8,242 nt of DNA, from positions 1 to 8,242 of the forward strand of contig JACRFF010000048.1 in NCBI GenBank assembly GCA_016218005.1. The letters run 5' to 3'. Positions 1 through 5,846 of this stretch are shown here, one piece after another. The translations under genes and the position numbers were made by a program. Position 1 is the stretch's first letter. Every line of letters starts with the position of its first letter. This stretch comes from Ignavibacteriales bacterium. Lineage in GTDB: Bacteria; Bacteroidota; Ignavibacteria; UBA10030. The notes under the pieces are model-generated. The model made no database searches and had not been told where the DNA came from. It saw only the letters and a list, made by a program, of their open reading frames with translations.

Positions 1-479
1 GCTCACGGTGACAAGCGGAGCTCTGAATAGCGATACTAAAAATATCTGTAACGATCAGAATCTTCGTCCCGTCACCGTTCGACTTCGCTCACGGTGACAA
101 GCGGAGCTTTGAATAGCGATACTAAAAATATCTGTAACGATCAAAATCTTCATCCCGTCACCGTTCGACTTCGCTCACAGTGATAAGCGGGGCTCAGAAT
201 AGCGATCCTAAAAACATCTGTAACGATCAGAATCTTCGTCCCGTCACCGTTCGGCTTCGCTCACGGTGACAAGCGGAGCTCTGAATATCGATACTAAAAA
301 TATCTGTAACGATCAAAATCTTCGTCCCGTCACCGTTCGGCTTCGCTCACGGTGACAAGCGGGGCTCAGAATAGCGATACTAAAAACATCTGTAACGATC
401 AGAATCTTCGTCCTGTCACCGTTCGACCTCGTTCACGGTGATAAGCGGAACTCAGAATAGCGATACTAAAAACATCTGT
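1..479. repeat. Tandem array of 86-bp units containing a GTCACCG...CGGTGAC hairpin
   Basis: Units begin at 1, 87, 173, 259, 345 and 431, giving an exact 86-bp period with no length change. The sixth unit is cut short at about 479 and the first begins at the window edge, so the array probably extends further left. Each unit contains a 28-nt imperfect palindrome with arms GTCACCGT and ACGGTGAC around a 12-nt centre (71-98, 157-184, 243-270, 329-356, 415-442), then an A-rich stretch (GATACTAAAAA) and a TCTGTAACGATC segment. Units differ by a few substitutions only; the unit-three palindrome has changed its right arm to ACAGTGAT. No coding frame is credible here. The array stops two bases before the anmK ATG, so the anmK promoter or leader must lie inside or upstream of it. 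I see no convincing promoter within a unit. Confidence 0.97.
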
Positions 480-481
480 CT

Positions 482-1675
482 ATGGTAAAAACTCGTCTTG
501 AATCCATTATACGAAAAAAAGAACGGCTCGTTGTCGGACTGATGTCCGGCACATCCGTGGATTCCATCGATGCCGTTCTTGTTCATTTCACCGGATCGGG
601 ACCATCGGTCGCGTTCCGACAGCTCGCGTTCCACACTCATATCTATCCGAAAGGATATAAGGACTATGTTCTGAAGAATTCACTCCCCGGAGGCGGAACG
701 GTCGAATCACTATCGTCATTGAACATTCTCTCGGCCCATTTCTTTGCGGACGCGGCGCGTTCACTCGCGAAGAAGGCAGGCATTCCTCTCTCCTCCATCG
801 ATCTTATCGGCTCACACGGACAAACGGTGCATCACCTTCCTGAAGAGCGGACGATGTTCGGCAAAAAGATCCGTTCCACGCTTCAGCTCGGGGACCCTTC
901 CACCATCGCCAAGCTGACTGGCATCGTCACCGTCGGAAATTTCCGAATGGGTGATATGGCGCTGGGCGGCCAAGGAGCGCCGCTCGTTCCGTATTTCGAT
1001 CTTCTCGCTTTCCGATCCGCAACGAAGAACCGTCTGCTCTTGAATATCGGCGGCATCGCCAATGCGACACTGCTGAAAAAGAACTGCACCGCGCGCGACG
1101 TAGTCGCATTCGATACCGGTCCCGGAAATATGCTTATCGACGGACTGATGAAACGGTTCTATTCTCAGCCGTTCGATCAGAACGGAATGATCGCACAAAG
1201 CGGGAACATTGAACCGCTTCTGCTGAAATATCTGATGTCCCATCCATATCTTCAAAAGACACTGCCGAAATCGACCGGTCGTGAATTGTTTGGCGATCAT
1301 TTTATCAACAAAATCCTCAATGTTTTCAAGGGTTTACGAAAACCGGACATCATTGCAACGGTCACCGAATTCACCGCACTGAGCATATACGACCAATACC
1401 TCCGCTTTTTGCGTAAACGTCTGAAAGGTGATATATTAAGCGAGCTGGTCATCAGCGGAGGGGGCTCTCGGAACACTGTGCTGGTCGATTCGCTGCGCCG
1501 CAATTTCGACGGTACGATGATCCTAATGAGTGATGACCTCGGCGTTCCGTCCGCGTCGAAAGAGGCGCTCTGCTTCGCGGTGCTTGCAAATGAAACCGTA
1601 TGCGGAAATCCGTCCAATATTCCGGGAGTCACCGGAGCATTACGGCAGACCATACTCGGTTCGATCTCCGCTTAA
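482..1675 (+). CDS. anmK: Anhydro-N-acetylmuramic acid kinase
   Basis: AnmK cleaves the anhydro ring of 1,6-anhydro-MurNAc and phosphorylates it with ATP to MurNAc-6-phosphate, a cytoplasmic step of peptidoglycan recycling. The 397 residues match the family: the N-terminal phosphate loop GLMSGTSVDSID (19-30), SHGQT (111-115), LQLGDPSTIA (134-143), GGQGAPLVPYFD (162-173), NIGGIAN (188-194), the FDTGPGNMLIDG segment (210-221), where D211 is the expected catalytic aspartate by analogy with the E. coli enzyme, the ISGGGSRN loop (324-331) and a C-terminal SKEALCFAVLANE (359-371). Length is slightly above the usual 370-390. The ATG at 482 is chosen because the next in-frame ATG falls inside the phosphate loop. 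No Shine-Dalgarno precedes it; the 86-bp repeat array ends two bases upstream. MurQ, the next enzyme of the pathway, is not in the window. The histidine kinase gene follows after 22 bp and is probably co-transcribed. Confidence 0.97.
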   Translation: MVKTRLESIIRKKERLVVGLMSGTSVDSIDAVLVHFTGSGPSVAFRQLAFHTHIYPKGYKDYVLKNSLPGGGTVESLSSLNILSAHFFADAARSLAKKAGIPLSSIDLIGSHGQTVHHLPEERTMFGKKIRSTLQLGDPSTIAKLTGIVTVGNFRMGDMALGGQGAPLVPYFDLLAFRSATKNRLLLNIGGIANATLLKKNCTARDVVAFDTGPGNMLIDGLMKRFYSQPFDQNGMIAQSGNIEPLLLKYLMSHPYLQKTLPKSTGRELFGDHFINKILNVFKGLRKPDIIATVTEFTALSIYDQYLRFLRKRLKGDILSELVISGGGSRNTVLVDSLRRNFDGTMILMSDDLGVPSASKEALCFAVLANETVCGNPSNIPGVTGALRQTILGSISA

Positions 1676-1687
1676 TCATTTTTGTAC

Positions 1688-1693
1688 AGGGGA
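1688..1693 (+). promoter_or_regulatory. Shine-Dalgarno of the histidine kinase gene
   Basis: AGGGGA lies 4 nt before the ATG at 1698. It decides the start: the same frame is open back to 1530 inside anmK, but those 56 extra codons overlap anmK and have no ribosome binding site. This is the clearest Shine-Dalgarno in the window; anmK, the DUF2279 gene and the antiporter show none. Confidence 0.75.
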
Positions 1694-1697
1694 ATCT

Positions 1698-3248
1698 ATG
1701 TTGAAAGATCTTTCCGCCTCCATCAAAAGCGCACTCGTTTTAACGCCGGTGTTTCTCGCGGCTATGGCAGCATCCGCGTTCTACTCCTACAGCAGTATGC
1801 AGGAGCAGATGATGTCACAGGTGCAGAACGCTGCTACCGCCCAGGCAAACACCATCAAAGAAGCACTCGTGAATATGATGGTGACCAATGAGAGCATCGA
1901 TGACAAATATCTTCAGAAGGTCAGCTCTTCCGGGGATATCAAAGATATCCACATTCTCTTCCGGTTGGATAGTCTGTACTTTGACGAGAGTTACTTGGAG
2001 GATGATGAACGCCGCACACGGCTGATCCGGCGCGAGGTGGAAGTATGGGATATCAACAAAGATTTCGGCAACGAGGTCTTTTTCACAAAGGAATCAAAAT
2101 GGTTCCTCACGTGCAGCAAACATCTTCATCCGACGAAACCCATCAACGATCTTTCCGCGGATAAACCTGCCGTTCTCAATTCCTGCGATCAGATGAAAGC
2201 GCTCATCCCGTTCGTTGCTGAGAAGAAATGCAAACAATGTCATAATGTGGAACTCGGCAGCGTGCTTGGAGCCGCTGTGATGACCGTACCGCTCGATCAG
2301 ACCGCCCGGTTCCTCGAATCGAATACACTGAATTCTCTTGGGGTCTTCGGAGGTTTCCTTATCCTGGCATTGGTGCTGAACGCTTTCGTCTTCCGGACAA
2401 CGGTGGCCGGCCCGATAAAGAAGCTCGGCGAAATCGCCGAATCGATCGGTACCGGCGGTTCTGATGCGGAATCCCTTCTGAAAGGTTTCGGGAAAAATGA
2501 AGTTGGAATGCTTGCCGCTTCACTGCGAATGATGCAGAAAAATCTTGATACTCTTCGGTATGATTCTGCAAAGAATGAACGGGTCGGTGCCGCTGTAAAG
2601 ATCGCCCGTTCCATCGTTCACGATCTCCGCACTCCGTTGACGGCGGTCTCGCTCGTTGCAGATTTCCTTCAAAAGCATCAGATGGTGGAACCCGAACAGC
2701 GGGCGAAGAAATTCGAACAGCTCCACGCTGCTATCCGGAAGATCGATGATATGATGCAGGAGCTGATTGATTTTTCACAGAATAATTTCGAACTGTCCAT
2801 CGCCGATTCTTCCGCCGAGGAGATCGCCGAGACCCTGACCAAAGATCACGAAGACCGTTTCAAAGCATCGAATATTCGTTTTGCTGTCAGCAATCATTCA
2901 ACCGGAACCGTGCCGATGGACAAAGAACGTATCCGACGAGCGCTGAATCACCTCATCTCCAACGCTGAGCACGCGATGCCAAACGGCGGTATGCTCAGCA
3001 TTATGATGACCGACAATAATGGTTCTCTCAGGATCGTCGTCGAAGATACGGGAACCGGTATGCCGCAGGAGATCCGCGATTCACTCTTCGAACCGTTCGT
3101 CACCGGCGGAACAAAGAGCGGTGCAGGTCTCGGTCTTGCCATCGCTAAGAAGATCATCGAACTGCACAAAGGGATGATCTCCTTCACATCGGAACAGGGA
3201 AAAGGAACCGAATTCGTCGTCACCATTCCTCGTCAAAACTCGCGGTAG
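1698..3248 (+). CDS. Membrane sensor histidine kinase with extracytoplasmic heme-c (CxxCH) sensor domain
   Basis: This 516-residue two-component kinase runs: short cytoplasmic tail; first membrane segment (about 11-30); extracytoplasmic sensor domain (about 31-210); second membrane segment (about 212-232); HAMP-like linker (about 233-285); HisKA helix with the phospho-acceptor H308 in HDLRTPL; and an HATPase_c domain with N-box N422 (SNAEHA), G1 box DTGTGMP (450-456), F box LFEPF (463-467) and G2 box GAGLGLAIAKK (475-485). The sensor domain carries C178-K-Q-C181-H182, the covalent heme-c attachment motif, followed by the G-x-V-L-G-A pattern common after CxxCH in heme-bearing sensor domains. 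Two further cysteines (139, 163) and several histidines (85, 142, 144) could supply a distal ligand or disulfide. Inference: it senses redox state, oxygen or NO, and needs cytochrome c maturation. No response regulator is adjacent. It lies 22 bp behind anmK and is followed by two hairpins, so it is probably the last gene of that transcript. Confidence 0.93.
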   Translation: MLKDLSASIKSALVLTPVFLAAMAASAFYSYSSMQEQMMSQVQNAATAQANTIKEALVNMMVTNESIDDKYLQKVSSSGDIKDIHILFRLDSLYFDESYLEDDERRTRLIRREVEVWDINKDFGNEVFFTKESKWFLTCSKHLHPTKPINDLSADKPAVLNSCDQMKALIPFVAEKKCKQCHNVELGSVLGAAVMTVPLDQTARFLESNTLNSLGVFGGFLILALVLNAFVFRTTVAGPIKKLGEIAESIGTGGSDAESLLKGFGKNEVGMLAASLRMMQKNLDTLRYDSAKNERVGAAVKIARSIVHDLRTPLTAVSLVADFLQKHQMVEPEQRAKKFEQLHAAIRKIDDMMQELIDFSQNNFELSIADSSAEEIAETLTKDHEDRFKASNIRFAVSNHSTGTVPMDKERIRRALNHLISNAEHAMPNGGMLSIMMTDNNGSLRIVVEDTGTGMPQEIRDSLFEPFVTGGTKSGAGLGLAIAKKIIELHKGMISFTSEQGKGTEFVVTIPRQNSR

Positions 3249-3255
3249 TGTTCCC

Positions 3256-3286
3256 GATGACCGTCAGCGTTCCGTTGACGGTCATC
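3256..3286 (+). terminator. Strong hairpin after the histidine kinase gene, possible terminator
   Basis: Arms GATGACCGTCAGCG (3256-3269) and CGTTGACGGTCATC (3273-3286) pair over 14 bp with one G-T wobble, around the loop TTC. It begins 8 nt after the kinase stop codon. The sequence after it is TCTCTC rather than a run of T, so it may act as an mRNA 3' stabiliser or a factor-assisted terminator rather than a true intrinsic terminator. Confidence 0.6.
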
Positions 3287-3371
3287 TCTCTCAAGGTCAC
3301 TTCGCCTCGCCTCTGTGTGTTTCTCGGAACGGATTGTAGACGTACCGTGACAGCAAAAAATTCTTCAACCT

Positions 3372-3400
3372 ATCCAATACTTCGGTATTGGATTTTTTGT
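3372..3400 (+). terminator. Intrinsic terminator with TTCG tetraloop
   Basis: Stem ATCCAATAC / GTATTGGAT (9 bp) closes a TTCG loop with a C-G closing pair. It is followed by a T-rich tail (six T from 3393, then GTTT). This is a classic Rho-independent terminator for the upstream anmK-kinase transcript. It also argues that the next gene has its own promoter in the 40 bases between it and the ATG at 3440. Confidence 0.88.
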
Positions 3401-3439
3401 TTATGGAGTTACCCTTTTCTTTCGTACCTTTTTCGTGAT

Positions 3440-4321
3440 ATGAAAAAGATCATTCTTCTTTTCTCAACAGTGATGTGTCTCGTGTCTGCGCTCTCTTCCC
3501 AGGAGATACAGCGCGATTCAATGTTCATCGGCCTTCCCCGCAAGGATGTCGCTACGGTCATTACCGTCGCGTGGTCCGCTGCCGCTCTTGCCGTGGAGTT
3601 TGAATGGTGGTGGAAAGAGGACTATCTCTACAAAACACACGCGTTTAGGATGCAGAGTGACGGATATTTCAATAATTACAGTTACGGCGTCGATAAATTA
3701 GGACATTTCTATTCATCGTATATAATTTATCACGTAACGTACGATTTTATGAAGTGGGCAAATATCGACGAAGATGCGGCGCTTTGGACCGCCATTGCCC
3801 TTCCGGCGGCGCACGCCATCGGCATCGAAGTCGGCGACGGATTCTCCAAGTGGGCGTTCAATATGTCCGATCTGTACTTCAATACGGCGGGACTCGCGTA
3901 CGGTGTGCTTCAGACGAAATATCCGTATCTGAACAATTTCAATGTAAAATGGAGTTATTTTCCCTCTCCATCCGGAGGAAAGAATGATCCGGATTGGGGT
4001 CCTGCCAGCGATTACAGCGGACATATTTATTGGGTCTCGATGGATATGCACAACATCCTTCCGGAACCGGTCTCACGGTACTGGCCGAAAGAACTGAATC
4101 TTGCCGTCGGTCTCGGCGCGAAGAATGTTTCTTTCGGCGATACCGGCATCAAACAGCACAAATATGCCATCGGATTGGATTGGAACACGACGGCGATCCT
4201 TCCGGACGGGGATACGTGGCAGATCTTCAAGAATCTCATCAACAAATTAAAATTCCCTGCTCCCGGCGTGAAGTTCTACTCCAGCGACAAGCCGGAAGGA
4301 CACATCTTTCTCCTGAATTGA
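3440..4321 (+). CDS. DUF2279-like exported protein
   Basis: The 293-residue product starts with a signal peptide (MKKIILLFSTVMCLVSALSS, probable cut before Q21). Cys13 is not in a proper lipobox, so a soluble or membrane-associated periplasmic protein is more likely than a lipoprotein. A hydrophobic segment follows at about 37-53. Conserved features match the DUF2279 (YfiM-like) family: VDKLGHF (84-90), H125, E130-x-x-D133-G, and SDLYFNTAG (143-151) with D144 and N148. These polar residues spaced along helices look like a small membrane-embedded or lipid-facing site, but no biochemical function is established. The C-terminal 120 residues contain alternating aromatic stretches (NLAVGLGAKNVSFG, KYAIGLDWNTTAIL) resembling beta strands. 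The ATG at 3440 is chosen because upstream in-frame codons would run through the terminator at 3372-3400 and encode no signal peptide. No Shine-Dalgarno is seen. A TACCTTTT at 3425 resembles the Bacteroidota -7 element but lacks a well-spaced partner. Confidence 0.82.
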   Translation: MKKIILLFSTVMCLVSALSSQEIQRDSMFIGLPRKDVATVITVAWSAAALAVEFEWWWKEDYLYKTHAFRMQSDGYFNNYSYGVDKLGHFYSSYIIYHVTYDFMKWANIDEDAALWTAIALPAAHAIGIEVGDGFSKWAFNMSDLYFNTAGLAYGVLQTKYPYLNNFNVKWSYFPSPSGGKNDPDWGPASDYSGHIYWVSMDMHNILPEPVSRYWPKELNLAVGLGAKNVSFGDTGIKQHKYAIGLDWNTTAILPDGDTWQIFKNLINKLKFPAPGVKFYSSDKPEGHIFLLN

Positions 4322-4322
4322 T

Positions 4323-5135
4323 ATGACCATCTTTCGTCTGTTGCCGCTGATGCTGTTCTTCACACTGCTCCAAGCGCAGGATTCTTCGTTCGTTGTGTTG
4401 ATGCCGAAGGAACAATTCATTCCATCCTTCACCGCGAGCGGTACCGAACATCGGCTGTCATACGCCAAACATCTCACCACCGGCTCATTCTTTGCCGGAC
4501 TCGGCGGTTCGATCCCGACGGCGCTCGTGCGTCTGTGGGGATTGGAATGCCTCGTTACCGTTTCCGGTACGGTCTATACCACGCTGGTCAGTGCCGGCGT
4601 GAAATTCCAGGTGACGAACGCGGATTATTATGCGGATGTTACATTCGACATTCCTGTTGCCGAGGGAACGGTCCTGCGCATCGGATCGGGACATACAAGT
4701 CATCATCTCGTGGATGATGCCGTGGCTCTTCGCGGTTCCTCCGTCGTTCTGAACTACGCCAGAGATTATCTTCAATTCTTCGCTGTGCACAACGTCTCGC
4801 TGCTTCGCGGTTTTGTGTACGGAGGAACATACTACAACCGTTCGTTCATCATCAACACTCACAGGGACGGTCTGTTCCTGATTCAGCTCGGAGCAGACGG
4901 AGGAAATCTTCCGTTGACCGGTTCTCTAGAAGTATACGGTGCGGTCGATCTTAAATACCGCGGAGAAGTGAATTTTGGTTCCTCTCAAAGCTATCAGATC
5001 GGAATTCGGGCGAAGAACGAATTCTTCCGCGCTGCACGCCTTGCATACACCTATCGGACGGGGATGGAAGAACGCGGACAGTTCTACGATCAGCGCATCA
5101 CCACGCAGAGCATCGGACTCTTCTTTGATTTTTAG
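4323..5135 (+). CDS. Predicted outer-membrane beta-barrel protein, DUF1207-like
   Basis: The 270-residue product has a signal peptide (MTIFRLLPLMLFFTLLQA, probable cut before Q19) and then alternating polar/hydrophobic strands rich in aromatic residues and glycine. It ends in GLFFDF with a terminal phenylalanine, the usual outer-membrane assembly signal. The stretch MPKEQFIPSFTAS (27-39) near the N-terminus and RIGSGHTSHHLVDD (119-132) resemble the DUF1207 family, in which an H-x-S-x-H-L-x-D segment is conserved. No enzymatic role is known; a lipase-like or transport role would be guesswork. The ATG sits one base after the DUF2279 stop (TGATATG) and no close Shine-Dalgarno is visible, so translation is probably coupled. 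The two proteins, one periplasmic and one in the outer membrane, are likely partners. Confidence 0.75.
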   Translation: MTIFRLLPLMLFFTLLQAQDSSFVVLMPKEQFIPSFTASGTEHRLSYAKHLTTGSFFAGLGGSIPTALVRLWGLECLVTVSGTVYTTLVSAGVKFQVTNADYYADVTFDIPVAEGTVLRIGSGHTSHHLVDDAVALRGSSVVLNYARDYLQFFAVHNVSLLRGFVYGGTYYNRSFIINTHRDGLFLIQLGADGGNLPLTGSLEVYGAVDLKYRGEVNFGSSQSYQIGIRAKNEFFRAARLAYTYRTGMEERGQFYDQRITTQSIGLFFDF

Positions 5136-5153
5136 AATGTCCTTTGAAGAAAT

Positions 5154-5215
5154 GCTATTCTGAGTCCCGCTTGTCACCGTGAGCGACGTCGAGCGGTGAC
5201 GGAACGAATCTGTTA
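5154..5215 (-). repeat. Solo inverted copy of the left-hand repeat element
   Basis: Read on the minus strand this segment aligns with the palindrome core of the 86-bp units and with sequence on both sides of it. On the plus strand it runs from CTATTCTGAGTCCCGCTTG, through the 28-nt palindrome at 5173-5200 (arms GTCACCG and CGGTGAC, centre TGAGCGACGTCGAG), to GGAACGAATCTGTTAC. It is single and more diverged than the array units. It lies 18 bp after the barrel gene stop and before the GNAT gene, so it could also serve as a transcript-end hairpin. Confidence 0.85.
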
Positions 5216-5252
5216 CACCAATTACAACTTTCGAGACAACACGGACAGAACA

Positions 5253-5714
5253 ATGATCACCATTCGCATTGCGACACGAAGTGACGCATCCACGATCGCA
5301 CAGTATAACGCCGCGATGGCTCTGGAAACAGAACATCTCCGGCTCGATATGGAACGTCTGCAGAGCGGCGTCAATGGAATATTCGACGATCCGTCAAGAG
5401 GGTTCTATCTTGTCGCCGAACATAACGGAACAGTGATCGGACAGCTGATGATCACCTACGAATGGAGCGATTGGAGGAACGGAGTGTTTTGGTGGATCCA
5501 AAGCGTGTATGTAAAAGAAGAGTTCAGGGCAAAGAAAGTGTTCCGTTCACTGTATGATCATAGTTTGGCAATGGCGAATGAAAAAGGAAATGTCTGCGGC
5601 ATTCGTCTGTATGTGGAAAAAGAGAATGAACGCGCGCACGCCGTCTATGAAAAACTCGGTATGTCTGTGACACAGTATAATCTATTTGAAAAGGATTTCA
5701 TTCTGAAGCGATGA
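5253..5714 (+). CDS. GNAT-family N-acetyltransferase
   Basis: The 153-residue protein has the GNAT fold order: N-terminal ITIRIATRSDASTIAQYN (2-19), strand FYLVAEHNGTVIGQLMITYEW (51-71), central strand FWWIQSVYVKEEFR (79-92), acetyl-CoA loop region FRAKKVFRSLYDH (91-103) and C-terminal VEKENERAHAVYEKLGM (121-137), the usual N-x-x-A-x-x-x-Y-E-K-x-G-F/M motif. It acetylates an unknown small molecule or protein amine from acetyl-CoA in the cytoplasm. The acetyl-CoA loop is atypical: relatives usually read R-G-K-G-V-F, here R-A-K-K-V-F, so both glycines are replaced. The ATG at 5253 gives the typical GNAT beginning. An in-frame GTG at 5196 would add 19 residues but lies inside the repeat palindrome. 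A weak GGACAGA precedes the ATG. The gene converges on the antiporter gene, and its substrate cannot be told from context. Confidence 0.88.
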   Translation: MITIRIATRSDASTIAQYNAAMALETEHLRLDMERLQSGVNGIFDDPSRGFYLVAEHNGTVIGQLMITYEWSDWRNGVFWWIQSVYVKEEFRAKKVFRSLYDHSLAMANEKGNVCGIRLYVEKENERAHAVYEKLGMSVTQYNLFEKDFILKR

Positions 5715-5752
5715 TCGGAACGAGAATTGATGTTCGTCTTCGCTCTGGATTC

Positions 5753-5780
5753 CCTGCCTGACTGACGTCGGTCGGGCAGG
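5753..5780. repeat. 28-bp fully paired palindrome between convergent genes
   Basis: CCTGCCTGACTGAC (5753-5766) and GTCGGTCGGGCAGG (5767-5780) pair over all 14 positions with no loop, using two G-T pairs on this strand. It has no T-run on either side. Direct repeats GGATTCC (5747-5753 and 5800-5806) bracket it. It may act as a shared transcript-end structure for the GNAT and antiporter genes, or it may be a remnant of a small palindromic element. The rest of 5715-5846 shows only a weak GGGT/ACCC hairpin near 5832-5844. Confidence 0.7.
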
Positions 5781-5846
5781 TTCGTCGTCCAAAAGAACAG
5801 GATTCCTCAGAATGTCTCCGACTGCAACGGGGGTGATTAAACCCAT

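Noticed and set aside
1..479. CRISPR array
   Set aside because: The whole 86-bp period is conserved, including the parts between palindromes. There are no unique spacers and no cas genes.
452..640. Short minus-strand frame over the array end and anmK start
   Set aside because: It overlaps conserved anmK coding sequence and the repeat, and its product resembles no family.
1530..1697. N-terminal extension of the histidine kinase
   Set aside because: The 56 extra codons overlap the anmK coding end, are Arg/Ser-rich without membrane or signal features, and lack a ribosome binding site. AGGGGA sits correctly before 1698.
3248..3439. N-terminal extension of the DUF2279 protein
   Set aside because: It would be translated through two hairpins, including a clear intrinsic terminator, and would bury the signal peptide that begins at 3440.
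5196..5252. GTG start of the GNAT gene at 5196
   Set aside because: The codon lies within the dispersed repeat palindrome, and the added residues are not part of the GNAT fold. The ATG at 5253 gives a normal beginning.
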